Positions 45,939 to 58,098 of a stretch of 64,000 nucleotides of DNA are shown here, in pieces. The stretch's first letter is position 1; each line of letters opens with the position of its first letter. Below the pieces are notes generated by a model. That model ran no database searches and was not told the DNA's origin. It saw only the letters and a list, made by a program, of their open reading frames with translations. This DNA is from Tetrapyrgos nigripes. Its lineage: Eukaryota; Basidiomycota; Agaricomycetes; Agaricales; Campanellaceae. The stretch spans positions 124,001 through 188,000 of the forward strand of contig JAACJM010000023.1 of NCBI GenBank assembly GCA_013368315.1. The letters run 5' to 3'. A program made the translations under genes and the position numbers.

Positions 45939-48900
45939 TTATTCATCAACATATGCCCAAGACCACTTTCCCTCTGTCACCCATTTGAGCTTCTCGTTTT
46001 CACTGAAAGAAAGCTATTAAGCTCCCCTTTTATTTTGTGATTTAATTACTTACCTCTTCTTGGGATTTTCCTGGTCTGCTTTTCCTCGACTGCTTCGTCG
46101 CACAGTCTTGTGCACTGTCTTTGTTTCAGCCCTATCCAAAGTATGTTAGATTACTGTTCAACATGTAACAAAAAGTGACTTGCTCTACTGGTATTAGATC
46201 TACATGCCATATCATCTCCAGCAGATGAGATCTAACATAGCATGCTGTCTCTGCACTAATATATTTCCTCAGATCCTGCGTTATAAGGTCAGGTCTTATT
46301 AGCAGGAGCTGGGCAGCTGCAACAGCATAGATTCCCCGGTCATTTTCATTTTCAGTATAGGGATAGCCCTGTAAAGGTGAGTGTGAGTCAGTCGAACCCC
46401 TTGTTACCTCTTGACAATTGCTCTACCTTGGGATAGCAGTCATAATTTAAACCATGCAATAGCATATTATCTACAGCCTCTTGATCACCATTGCTTAGAC
46501 TCTGGCATTCAAGTTGGAGCCAACTATGAAATTTCTAGAGCAGATTATGGATTATCTCATCAAGAAATCAAACTGAGAAATAACGCTCACTGTAATTGCA
46601 TCTTGATATTCAGATGCCTTCCAATCCAGCTTGGGATGACTTGCCTTCCTGCTGGAATCAAGAACTCGGAGCACTTTGTGATGAAAATCCATAACACAAA
46701 GAATAGCATAACCCTCTAATAATTCAGTTGGCCAGATGACCAGCCGAGGGCAGGAGGGCCAATGAGCCTGTCAAGAATTTTAAGTTTCCCTCTCCAAACA
46801 TATTACATAAAACCTTACTGAGTATCTTTGATAAAACTTGTCTATCTTCTCCTTTTGAACAGCATCCTTTTCTTTCCATATATGGTTCCAGTGCTGGACA
46901 AGGCCAGGACTAACCAAGTAGACATCCTTCAAGTTGTCATCATCAACAAATGCATCAAAATAGCCATTAAGAGCTGAGTTGGTCAGGAAGCTTGGATTGC
47001 CAGATCTGATCTCTGCATATTCATCAATGTCTTCTTGTGTAATGACAAACTGGTTGTTCCATGTGTATTTCTTTCCATGCTTCATTTCATTCACAACTGG
47101 GGCAATCTGAAAGCTGGAAATTCAGTTCACAGATTTAGTCAAATATTTGAGGCTACCTTGGTTTTCCACATCTTATCTGGATTCTTAAACTGACTAGTGA
47201 GTCCTGTCATATTGAAGAACCTCTTGACCATGTCACCCTATGAAAGTTGGATTTAGCAGCTTGTATGTCTAATTTGCACTACATACCTTGCCAGTAGTAC
47301 CATTGTCAGTATTCTTGGTAGCTAAAAGTGATTGTGGTGATTCTATGGTCTGTAAGATGGCGGCTGCTATTGAGTCTGATGAACCTGAGTCAGATTCAGA
47401 AGTCTGAGGCTGTGGATATACATTGAGGGTTGCAATCTGGATATTGATTCCATCAGTGTCCAAAAAATCATTTTTTCGATAGAATTCTTGTGATTTTGAG
47501 GAATTCTGGCCTTGTGACTTCCACCCAGGAGCAGTGATTGAAGCAGAGTCCAGATTTAGTGAGAGATGTTTCTTTGCTTCTCGCTGTTGATAGTTTTGAT
47601 AAACCTTCTGTGCAGCTAGCCCGCCTTTGAGCTTGTATATGACACCATGAGACCAATATCCTGGGGAACATTTTGGTGCCCTGCCTTCCATGACATCTGC
47701 CAAACTGCCCTCTATTTGCTGGCTCTGTCCATTGAATTGTATCCCATCATATTCGAACAATGCATACGACCGCTTGGAGGTTGGAATGATAGTTTGTGTG
47801 ATATAGTGATCCTTGCTGCGGAACATGCGTGCCACCATCTCATAAACAACTCCATCCTTTGCATGTGTTTTTGCCATTGGATAAAGTTTGAGAGGGAAGT
47901 CCCAGAAATTAATTTGTTCCCCATTCTCACCAGCCCTTTCAGGCACCTCTGGTTTGAGAATAAGCAACACTGGAATATCTGCAAGGAATTCAAGCTCCTG
48001 TGGCACTCCTGTACAGTCCCTACTCCAGCAATGCAGTGAGGGATCAGTATGAATAATCCATGAGAGCAAGGTTTTTTGAATGTAACCACTGCTGAATATT
48101 GCCATGATGTTTTTCCCATTGCCCTTCTGCCAGAGGCAGTATTGTATGCCCATGATGCCCCCAGTCTTGGACCTTGACATGGGGTGTAGTACTGCCACTG
48201 CATATTCTGACAGTGATCTGTTGAGCTTCAAAGTAACTTGCACAGGATTCTGCCTGTGGAAAATTCCCTGTGCCATCCAGAATAATTTCCAGCCAGTTCT
48301 GATAAGTGTGTTAGCCAAATGACTGGGGACCAACCAAGTGTTATACTCACAAAAAAACCTTTGATAAGCATAGATATCAGGAGCATATGGCATGGCACCA
48401 GCCTCAAAGAGATACTGCCGAAATGCATCACGGAGAGCAGTGATCTCCTTTGCTGGGCCAGACTCAGCAGGAACATTTTGGAGAGTCCATTCATGTCAGA
48501 ATTTGAAGTGTAAGTAGAGGCGGTAAATAGGTGCAGATTGGTCCTCATTTTTGACAAGGTCATAGAATTCGTTTAGACAGCCATGAAATATCATTGCGCA
48601 TGACAGACCCTCCAATGTAGCATCCAGCCAGCATGAGTTGCGGAACCACTTGTATCCTGGCAGCTGCTTTGATGCTTTGACATGGTGCAGTAGATTGGCA
48701 AAGGCCTGAGCAGGATCCTGATGCAATGAGCCTTTGGATGGGGAGCAGTCCTGAACACGCCTCTGTGCCACTGTGCGTTCATGGCGAGTTTTGGTAGGAG
48801 AAGAGATAACAGGGTCTGTGACAGTGACAAGGGCATTCTGCACCTCATCTGCGGAGTCATCAGAGTGGTTCGAGTTGAAGTGAACATGCAGGACTTGGTG

Positions 48901-51900
48901 TGATGAAGTATTTAGGCCAGCTTTGTGAGACACAGAGATGTCATCATCAGAGGATCCTGAAGGAACATAGCCATTGGAAAGTGGATCTGGCTGAAACTTT
49001 CCTTTGAGCTTTTGTGTCCCCCTTTTATGAGCACGACGGAGTGGAGCCAGCGATCGCTGAGTGTCAAAAGGATTGGTTTCACGTGCGTGGTTCACACGTC
49101 CCGCAGCCTGAGCCTGGCGCTTTCGGGATGGATGGGTGGTACCATGGAGCATCTGGGACACAAGACATCGATGCTGGTCAGATTCACCATAGTGGTTTGG
49201 AATACCAACTATAGAAATATGTGAGTAACAATGACTGAATGAATGATATTTATGTAAACTAACCTAAGACATTTTGATACTGCATCCTTAACTCTCGCTC
49301 AAATGCCAAGAAACCATTAAAGCCAGAATAGAGGTCATTGTGTCTCGATCCAACTGCCTTGTAGAGATTTGCCTGCAAAGCCTCTTCTGGGTTTGAGGTA
49401 CTAGGCAACTTCGCGGCCATTTCAGGGGTCATTTTACGCAACGCAGCAAAAATCATGCAAGCCACTTCAGGATTAAGCCACCAGTCCATCCACCGTTTGG
49501 AAAGTGGCCATTTCTTTTTGATGGTGCCAACCGCTATCTCGAATTTGCTAATATCGTTGAGTGTGACAAGTGATTTGGACAATTTCTGAAACTCTCTTCA
49601 TGTCTCCTGGGGCACCACATTATGTATGCGTGACACTTTTGTGATGGATTTGCTGTAGTGATATTCGCAACCCTTGAGAAGTGCCTGGCCAGCTTTTCAC
49701 AGCTCCTCTTCAGATCGATCATCGATTTCCTCTGGTTGGCTGAGAAAGAACAGAATAAAGGCCTCGATGAAGCCAATTCTCTGTGCAGGGCTAAAATCAA
49801 CCACCTGATCAAAAATACATTCTTAAGTAATTGAGTAGAGTCAAGAAAACTAAAACTTGCCATTAAAAACAGCTCATCCTTGATGTCTATGTCTATCTCC
49901 CAGGCACGCTCAGCAATGCCTTCGAAAAGAATGAGAAAGTGGATCTCGTAGTGTTTGGCAGTTGCTCCATCAGCATAGCTGAACAAGATTGGGACCCATC
50001 TCTCAAGAACAGGTGAAAATGTTGAAGTCCCAATCAGATGCGCATCTCGATCATTGAAGTACTTGTGTGCTGCATCAGACATAAGGCCCTCCACTGCATC
50101 ATAATCCGAACCCCGTTGTTGGTTTGGTATGGCTTGATCCCTCATCCACAGTGTCTGCACTGAAATGACAGTTGCACTGTCTCCAGTAAAGTCCTTGCAC
50201 AGCACATCAGGGTGGCTCTCCTTCCATTGCTGAAGCTTCTTGAAGTGTCCAAATGAATTCCTCATGGCCGCCCCATCCTGCTTCTTCAGTTTAGCCCACC
50301 GGTACCCCACATATGCTGGACTTCTGAACTTCTGCCCTTTGCTTCCTGCTCCAGCACTAAATCTATCACTTGTTTTGGTGCCATGAAGGACTTGAGACGT
50401 GGTAAGATCGGGATTTTTCTTGTACCTCCGTTCAATCCATTTGTCCTCCTGAGCTGTCGCTCGCGAAACACTGGCGAACTGAGCATGGTTGTGAAGATTG
50501 CCATTAATCCAGAGATATTGGATTGTAGAGGGGTTGCCTCCTTTTTGGCCATATCTGATAAGGAGGGAAATGTTGGGGCATGGATAATGTTCAAGAGCAT
50601 CACCACAAGTCTGGCAAGGTTCCTGGAGTTGTTTGGCCTGGTTCTGCTTGTCAACTTTAGGGCGGACAACACAGACACAGTCTTCATTGGTGCATTTTAT
50701 TGCTCCCTGGCAGACATATCGAGTAACTTTCCCCCCCTGTGGTGTTTTTGACTCCAGTGAACCCTTTCCACCATTCAGAGGATTTTGCTTTGTCACCCAA
50801 TGTGTGTGCAGGTGCTTTGTTTTCTGAAACTCCTCATCACTAAGCTTGATTGCAAAGGGACCCTGAGGCCATGGAGTCCATTGACCACCATTGAGCTTGC
50901 TGAGAGATGTATATATGACACCTTCATCATAAATGGTTCGAGCATCAGCAGTTGGTTGCGGTTTTAGTGGAACAAAGGCCGTCTCTGGCACAGGGTTGGT
51001 GAGATCAAGAGTTGGAAATTCTTTGTCATGATGAGCTGAGGGCTTCTTGTGGCATGACTCAGAATCAGAGGAAGTATCAGATGAGTATTCGGAGGATGTG
51101 TGGTGTTCAGAGTTTGATCTGGCTGTAAGAATAATTAAATTCTATTGAAGTGGCAATCAGTGAAACATAAAACATACAGTATTTACCCCTCTTTTCCTGC
51201 TTTTTAATGTGGGAGGACTTTGAAGTTTGTCTATTTTTTGGAGGCTCAGATCCTGAGCTGTCTGTAGAGGTAGAATTTTTTAGTTGTGGTGACAATCAAT
51301 TGGTGGTATAAAGGATGAATTACTTACTGAGACTTTGATGTACTTTATGGGAGACTTGGGTGCAACCTCTACTTTGTGTGGGCCCAGTGTTCTCTGTAAA
51401 GGTACAGTTAATTAGCCACTTCTATTTATTGAGTATTATACGTAATAAAGTACATACTGTAATTCTGCTGTGCTTTCTGAGAAGACTGTGACCGGTGTCT
51501 GCCACTTGGAGACTCAGAGCTGGATCGGTCTATCAAAAAGTTAATTGATCAATCAAAAAGAAATGATATTTTGAAGAAAAAACACTCACAATCATCTTGC
51601 TGCGATTTCTGAGCATAACGAGGTCGACCTCTATGGCATGGAGGCTCAGAGCTTGATCTGTCTGTAACAGATTAATTAATCAGATGTAGCACTATCTTTT
51701 AAATGAGAAGACAATCACAGCCGCCTTGCCGTGCTTTTTTATGTCCACCTTGAGATGAGCAAGAACTTGAACGTTGTCGATGCTTTGAGCATGGGTGATA
51801 TGGGGAGCCTAGCCATATGATATTTTGAGAGCTGAAAGAATAGTATCTGAGTCAAAACTCACATTGGGAACACTGTCTTGATGCATTTTGTCCTGAATTG

Positions 51901-52222
51901 CATGAAATTGCATTCTTTTCACAGATATATCTACACATACCTTCTGGGCAATGTTCCTGTGTTGGGGCTATCAAGAACATAGTATTAACAAAGACATCTA
52001 AAAAGTCAGATGATAACAACTGACCATGCCTTCATCTCTTGCGCCGCTTCTTGATTAAATGGATCAACTCCGAGTCTAATGATGTTGCGTAAGTCCTAGG
52101 AAAAGAAAAGTTCCTAACACTGTATACACGTACCACTGGTATCAACAATAACTGGCTTGCGTTTTTGTTTCCGAGTGGTCTGATCATGCAATTCTTCCGG
52201 GTGTGACCCAGAAACATCTGGA
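45939..52222 (-). pseudogene. GCM zinc-finger, MULE-like DDE, two-peptidase transposon protein
   Basis: A very long multi-exon frame. In order: a Ser-rich N-terminus from repeated mini-exons (51060-51810); a GCM/WRKY-like zinc domain (CQGAIKCTNEDCVC, CQTCGDALEHYPCPN, NLHNHAQF) at 50250-50750; a MULE-type DDE core (VEGLMSDAAHKYFND; LIGTSTFSPVLERWVPILFS; VVDFSPAQRIGFIEAF; LLKGCEYHYSKSI); a C19-like peptidase (NSCWLDATLEGL with nucleophile Cys, DHYITQ..FEYDGIQFNG with His) at 47270-48700; a C48/Ulp1-like domain (FLTNSALNGYFDAFVDD; VIWPTELLEGYAILCVMDFH; VLDSSRK; NDRGIYAVAAAQLLL); and a basic tail. The end is TAA 45939 (KWSWAYVDE). In-frame TGAs lie at 49598 and 48496, so it is not intact. Exon borders are approximate. 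It would act in the nucleus on its own element; the peptidase roles are unknown. Confidence 0.7.
51060..51810 (-). repeat. Tandem Ser-rich mini-exons
   Basis: At least five exons of about 60-80 nt are separated by 55-75 nt introns and repeat with a period near 130 bp. They encode DRSSSEPPCHRGRPRYAQKS, DRSSSESPSGRHRSQSSQKA, DSSGSEPPKNRQTSKSSHIK and related versions (ENTGPTQSRGCTQ; RSSSCSSQGGHKKARQGG; ARSNSEHHTSSEYSSDTSSD). Both exon and intron appear copied. Confidence 0.65.
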
Positions 52223-52936
52223 TCTACCCAATGGGCAATGCTTCTACAGATCTGCGTCTGTATACGGAAATGATTGTACTAAGACTACACAACAATCTTG
52301 ACTCAAACTTACAAACCACTTGCGCATCAGAAGAAAGGGAAACGCGAAAAGGATGCAAGTGGGCTGAACGACTTGTTAAATACGGCCCCCTTTGCCCATC
52401 AACTTCGTGTGAATTGATGGTGGCTGATGGCGGCTGCACCCTAAACCGGACTTGGCGGTACCTGGCGGCGCCCGCTTGATACTTTGGTCTTTGCGAGCAT
52501 GGTGGCCGACTGATTGGCGCCCTTGTGGAGCACATTCGTGCCCTGGTCTGATGAATCATCGTCAAACAATAAAGACGGAAATTGCCATAACCTTTTCTCA
52601 CGCATTCTAGCCTTCCTGTAAGTAACAACAATGTACAAATCTGGACTGGATGAAGGTTTATATGTACAGTAAATATCTCTAATGGATTCATAACTATTGA
52701 GCAGATGTCAAGGCCTGAACCGAGCATTTTTATTGAACATTTTTCTAGTACTAAAGTGTCAACTATATATACTGTGGCTGAGATGGCATAACAGGCTTTG
52801 TTACTACATTCGTAATGCCCACATTGAGAACTGCTATAAGACACACGAATTTAAATGTGAGACGCACGAACCTAGACTCAAGGCGCAAAAAAATTAAAAT
52901 CACCTAGACGCACGTAGACGCAGAATTCTTGTGTCC

Positions 52937-52972
52937 GGCCATCACCCACAATGGCCGTTGTGGGTGACGGCC
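52937..52972. repeat. 36-bp terminal palindrome
   Basis: GGCCATCACCCACAATGG pairs with CCGTTGTGGGTGACGGCC at 16 of 18 positions. It lies at the right end of the 10.25 kb element; the left end has only one arm. Confidence 0.85.
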
Positions 52973-52976
52973 CATA

Positions 52977-53004
52977 ATAGATAGATAGATAGATAGATAG
53001 ATAG
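52977..53004 (+). repeat. (ATAG)n microsatellite
   Basis: About seven ATAG units directly outside the right terminus of the 10.25 kb element. Confidence 0.9.
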
Positions 53005-53983
53005 GGAATCACGTTCAACGCTATCACCCTTCGTATGCGTCTACATTTGAGGAATCACTCATCGAAAACCAATAATTTTTCTTTGAGTGGACAGCCAACG
53101 TCAGCTACTCAGACGATTGGGAGTGTGCCAATGCGCCGCGTTGACATACACATTTCAACAGAAATTGAGGACGACAGTGCATCTGCTCACGATACAGTTA
53201 GAAACAAGAAATCAGAAGACGCTAACAGCCTGTAACAGCTTAACTGATGGAATGAAGATACTACGTGTATTTATTTAGATGCGGTGGACTTGTATCAGTT
53301 CCCATCATTGCGGCACTGTTGAATAAAAGAATGAGTTATTGCTTTCCAGGAAACGTCATCAAGGACAATCACGTAGACAGAGACCGTAGTTCCACAACAA
53401 ATCCAGAACTACCATCCGGACTGCAAGCGTATCTGAAAATGGATTCAGGGTGATCAGTCGAACCAATACTAGGAAGGATACTAGAAAAGTCGACCAACCT
53501 GAGTCCAGTGAAAGTGTTCGTGAACGAGTTGAACGAGATAGGTGCTGGGGTGCATCCAAAAATTCCTTGGGTGCATGGGTTCTGGTTCGTTGTAAGACCG
53601 TCAACGACATCGCAGTTATCGTTGAAGATGTCCTCTTGAAATAAAAAAGGAAAGGATCAGAGTTTGTCCAACGGTGAGCTCAACAAAGAGCTCCGCGTAC
53701 ATCTGTTCACGCCGCCACCGAGCGAGCGCACATTTCCAATGGCACAGTTGAGACACTGGCGACGGAGCTGAAGAGAAAGACAGTGGCAGATGCTTTGAGA
53801 TACATTAAGAAGTAGAAGATGAGTGGATGTTTGAAGAAATACCATCATTCGGAGGCCTTTTATAGTTTTGAAGGCACAGTTTTCATGCTGTGTTCAAGAT
53901 CTGGGTCTTTCCTTGCCTGCTGTTACTCGACCAGATATTCCGTCAGCAGGCAGCTTTCCGTAAAAATCATACTAAAAGGACTG
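53005..53983. other. Unresolved coding-like stretch
   Basis: Open frames at 53035-53235 (IDIHIS-like, HISTEIEDDSASAHD) and 53450-53644 (TRKVDQPESSESVRERVERD) could be exons of one decayed plus-strand gene, but no family is recognised and splice partners are unclear. Confidence 0.25.
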
Positions 53984-54026
53984 GGGTAAAAAGCCATCGC
54001 TTCGCGTGGCAAGCTACGAGGCCTGT
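53984..54026. repeat. TTACGAGGCC-family outer end
   Basis: CTGGGGTAAAAAGCCATCGC, TTCGCGTGGCAAGCTACGAG, GCCTG. Single end only. Confidence 0.65.
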
Positions 54027-55204
54027 TCAATAAAGCCAAAATTTTACTCTTATATTGACTACGCTGCAGCTGCTGAGAGAAAGAGAGCTAAAACAATGAA
54101 AGAGGATTTGAAGACAAGAATTACGAGGTTTGTACTCAATGCGAATGCAAGCTTGAGGAGTGGAGGAATAGGCACACCCAGCACTAACCAATATTCATTG
54201 GCCAAAAGTTAGTTCAGAAAGGTCAAAATTTCGAGGGACCAGGAAACTCATTTGGAAACGAAAGGTTTTCGTGCTTCAGAATCCTGAGTTCCTGCACTAT
54301 TTCGGTTCGGAGAATGCTGAACTCGCTCAGCACTACGCCCATGAGTGGCGTATTGCACATGGCTAGGATTAGGCTATTCTGCAACAACAAAAGACTACTG
54401 TAAAATTCGCAACCTGTCGAAATAGTCCTCCAGTGAAACCGAGGCGATTATAGGAATCTGGAACGTCAGGCTCGTTCCCTCCGTACTTTGACCAGTACTT
54501 ACTTGATCTTATGGAGCAGAGGATGACCCATATGTTTCGTAGGCATCTAGTGAAAGCCGGGTGGTATTTTGCGAGCCTCATACCCGGAATCAGGAGGTAC
54601 AACTACATGGGCTGACAGACTCTATCTCATGAGACCTACAGACATTCAGGGCAAATGACTTCCGGATCGCACAGTTAATCCTGCAATTTTAAGAAATCGG
54701 AACGATCCTAGATTCGTAACTTCAGGCGAAGTGAAAGAGTGAAACTGCCATGAGGCGATGCTGGGTGAAGGCGCTGCCAAACAAAGTCAAATATTCTCTT
54801 GCCTAACCTCCTCCTTCCATCAATGACGCGGCTTACTCTGTCCTATCGATGTCTTTCCGCAGAAAGCTCCCTTTCCCGTGCTCTATGACTCTTCAGACTA
54901 CACCTTCCTCAACCTGATTTTCACTGATAGGAAGATGACTTGCATCTACCCAACATCAAAATCGTCTGAGTCCTGTCAAACATTCTGTCTGTCATCTCAC
55001 TATTCACTTCGCTCATAGAAACTTACTCTGACTCATAAATAGCTTCAGAAGATCCTCCAAGTCCAGTGACCCACTGGAGCGGAGTACGCTGGTTTACCTT
55101 GGTCAGAGACCGATTTAAAACGCGCATATACCTCGCTCTTCATCGATCCTCTCCATCGATCTCCCCATTTTCTCTGCCTCTGCATCTAGACTCTTGTCCT
55201 TGAC
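54027..55204. other. Intergenic upstream of the host genes
   Basis: A short frame at 54006-54212 (AAAERKRAKTMKEDLKTRIT) begins in the repeat and is not called. The rest up to 55204 is presumed 5' flank of the next gene. Confidence 0.3.
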
Positions 55205-55694
55205 ATGGCCGTCCCATCTGACTTCTCCATCTCCAAAATTAACGGAAAATTCGCTGTGGTGCGTCATAATACCCACTGAGCTCGCCAGGTATCTTAACTC
55301 GCTCTTTATTTCTTCCTCGTAGAACAAAGCCCTCAGTGATACCATGGACACCATGTTCCGCATCCAAGGCATCGGATGGGTGACCCGCAAAGCCCTCGGC
55401 CTCGCCAGTATCACAGCCCATATCACCCCTTCTGTCCAGGACAACGGCGTCGAGCGGATCGAAGTCGTTCCCTACATCAGCGGAGGTTTCAAATGGAGTT
55501 TGGACGTTTTTCCTCTTGACCTCAGCGAACAGCAAGTCTCGAATCCTATCCTAGATACTATATTACCAGTAGAAGTACCTACGTTGATTACATCGACAAT
55601 ATACCTTTTACAAAATGCCAACAAAAAGCTATCTACTGCGGGCTGTATTCGTGTTCAGTCCTCTCTTTCAGCGCGTCCACAGTATCCACCTTGA
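55205..55694 (+). CDS. Truncated conserved fungal protein of unknown function
   Basis: ATG 55205 opens MAVPSDFSISKINGKFAV (exon 55205-55258). A 64-nt GT-AG intron leads to NKALSDTMDTMFRIQGIGWV, TRKALGLASITAHITPS and ERIEVVPYISGGFKW (exon 55323-55694). The blocks SDFSISKINGKF, NKxLSD and QGIGWxTRKA are typical of a small cytosolic family widespread in ascomycetes and basidiomycetes (remembered pattern, no assigned function). Relatives continue after the GG block with an HED..FG..GxxR region; here that half is absent and unrelated residues run to TGA 55692. The gene overlaps the 3' end of the convergent membrane-protein gene by 62 bp, so the missing part may have been lost by rearrangement. Confidence 0.6.
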
Positions 55695-58098
55695 ACCTCC
55701 CCACCTTCCTCTGAACCACTCGAGAGTCTGAAAATTCATCCCACTGCATGTCCCAGACAAATCCTGTTCCAAGACGCTGATGCTTTTTTTCCCTCATAAG
55801 CTCCTGCTTGAACACGCTCTCCCTCGACATATCCGACATCTCAGCAGTATCAAACCGATCCACAATACACGCTCGCGGACTTGTAAGCCGGAAGTGAACA
55901 AGGCCTATCTCTTGCTCCCTACGAACAGTGCTTCCGCTTGCATCCTGTGTGATAATGTCCTTCGATGATAGCATCCACACTGCGATGGCGATGGCGAGTG
56001 ACACAAGCGCATAACCGTATGTCAGAGCGAGAACTGCACACAACGGTGCGAGAGGGTACCGACTGACTCGGCTCGAGGTTATCTGGAACCCATCTGTAGC
56101 CAGTGTATGCTCAATGAGCGGTGCGGCGTACGCTAATAGGCCTTTTGATACATTCCCAGCGACTAGGTCGCTGAACTCGAGTGAAGACTCTAGATCTGAA
56201 AACAATGTGTCGGCGATGTCGGAAGCAAGATTACGTGAATGTCCAGAGTCTAGTCCAGCGAGAAGGGCTGAGGAGGTGTTGAAGTCGGTTATTAATGTAG
56301 GAGGGGAAATGAGATTGATCTGTGGTCCATGTGCGTTTGGAAGGGAGGTGTACGATAATGCGACTTGGTACATGTCCAGTTCGCAAGATCCTATGTAATA
56401 CACGAAAAGGTCGGTGCCCACGGGAAACTTGGAAATATATGTTCCGTTCACTTTTAAATTGTCCGCTACTCCATTTGCAATAGAAGACGAGAACTGGCGT
56501 CGGTCTTGGTCGTAGTATAGTACGACGTGCACCCCGGCCCTGTTCAGACTCGAGTCGAGTCGATATCCAGCAGGTGCCTCCACTTCTATGCCCTTGATGG
56601 CAGTTTCGTAAATTGTAGCGTTGGTAGAGATGTTGAATTGGTTCAACATAGACATGGCATGGCTACTATTCCTTAGGCTCGTGTCCAACTGGATGAGAAA
56701 AGGAGGGGAAAAAGATGGGCATGTCAAATCGCCAATCCCGTTCAACGCGATTTGACAATCGCCCACAGGTCTACAACGAGTCGTCATGGCGAACGAGGTG
56801 AACGTGATATTACGAGAGGAGGTGGGGAGGTCTTTTGGGAGAATGGTGAAGAGGTCGTCCTCGATCTGCTGGATTTGAGATTTTAAACTGTAATTGCGAT
56901 GAACTGCTACGCCTTCCCCTATCAGGCTTGCGTCACCCCAATTTACCGTCAAGTCCCCCAAAGTAGTGGGAACATGCTGGCAGTTGGTAAACGGGCCCTC
57001 GGGTTGGCTTGCAATGAATGGTACGGGTCCTGGGCACACTGTCTTGTTGATTTGGGATCCCATGACTGGTAGCGTTGCGTTCGGGATAGGGACTGAAAAC
57101 TCGTATGTAAAAGTAGTTGCGACGGCGTGTAGCCAAACGTCTGCAAGGCTAAAATCATACTCATGAATCAGCGCACATTGAGATTTCACGCAATGAGTAG
57201 GGTGCTCACGATATGAAAGAGCTCAGAACGAGACTTGTGAGCACAGCCATAAACGCCAGGATAAGCATGGAAGGCGTCGCTGTCCGCTTTTTTCGTTCAG
57301 AAACCAAATGTTTCGCGGTATCGAATAAGCTGACGATGCTTGCAGTAGAGCATAAACTGACAATATGACCGTACTGCATTGGTGTCGGGAGAGAGCTTTT
57401 GTTACGATTGATTTGAGCACGAATCCAGACATCGGCAAGGAGATACGCGAATACGCTCAGCACGAGAGGTATCGTGAAGGAAACGATTTTTGACTAGGAA
57501 TCTAATCAATCAGTATACAACGGAGAAAACAACCTGGGCGTACCGCGAGAGTAGAGATCACTAGACCGTACATCGTAACCGTTGTGTCACTTTCAGGGCC
57601 TCCACTTTCGTCTCCTTCAAACATTTGCTCGATCAGCTGGAAGCCAGAAACTCCTCCGAGCCCTTTACCTCCCTCCGCCGCTACCAGTGCGGTATCAAAA
57701 CCTGGATTGTCCCCGAATAAACGCCGAGAAAGAAGCCACGCAAGTAAAGCGGATGCAGCTCCAGCAGCAAGAAGTGCGGATATTAAAGCGGGAAGGACGA
57801 CCCAAAAATGAACGCGATGGGAAGATGTTGATCGAGTGATACCAAGACCATGGCCAGCCTGAGGCCCGGGCAAGCGTTGAGGAATTAGGTGGTCATTGAC
57901 GCCGTCAGCACTGGACACCTCTCGGGCTGTAACAGTGTGAGTGTTATCCGTCCGACGGAGGACGGGGGCGACATCTGTAGGTTCTGGGGAGTCTGGTGAC
58001 GGATGATCTTTGTAAGGATCGAACAGTTTCTCCTCTTGGACCGACGAGGATGAGGCGTTGACTACCTCAAGGGAGCGACGTGAAAACAGAGGAGGCAT
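55633..58098 (-). CDS. Four-segment membrane protein with large glycosylated loop
   Basis: Three exons (58098-57544, 57493-57210, 57148-55633) join in frame across GT-AG introns of 50 and 61 nt to give 784 residues. ATG 58098 (MPPLFSRRSLEVVN) starts a polar, Pro/Ser-rich N-terminal tail. Hydrophobic segments are FWVVLPALISALLAAGAASA, IVSFTIPLVLSVFAYLLADV, MLILAFMAVLTSLVLSSFIS and, near the C-terminus, LAPLCAVLALTYGYALVSLA. Between the third and fourth lies a region of about 400 residues with at least ten N-X-S/T sites and paired Cys, expected to be lumenal or extracellular. A charged cytosolic tail follows. This matches the layout of uncharacterised Agaricomycete plasma-membrane proteins. It has no internal stops, unlike the rest of the window, so it is probably a working host gene. 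No function is assigned. Confidence 0.8.

Larger units (their letters stand above)
42728..52980. mobile_element. 10.25 kb TIR transposon with GCM/DDE/peptidase gene and KOW gene
   Basis: Left end CTATTATAGGCCATCACCC and right end (complement) CTATTATGGGCCGTCACCC match. Both are followed by C(A)AGAATTCTGCGTCT and arrays of the octamer AGACGCAC/GTGCGTCT (42769-42835, 43190-43395, 52855-52925). Between the ends lie a plus-strand KOW-type gene and a minus-strand GCM-DDE-peptidase gene, tail to tail. A target duplication is not obvious because the right flank is an ATAG microsatellite. Element identity is inferred from the ends plus contents. Confidence 0.6.

Noticed and set aside
47647..48322. 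Plus-strand frames at 47647-48039 and 48104-48322
   Set aside because: They are shadows of the minus-strand peptidase domain, which carries the recognisable motifs.
55115..55535. Minus-strand frames over the small conserved gene
   Set aside because: The plus strand has the conserved SDFSISKINGKF and QGIGWVTRKA blocks with a proper intron.
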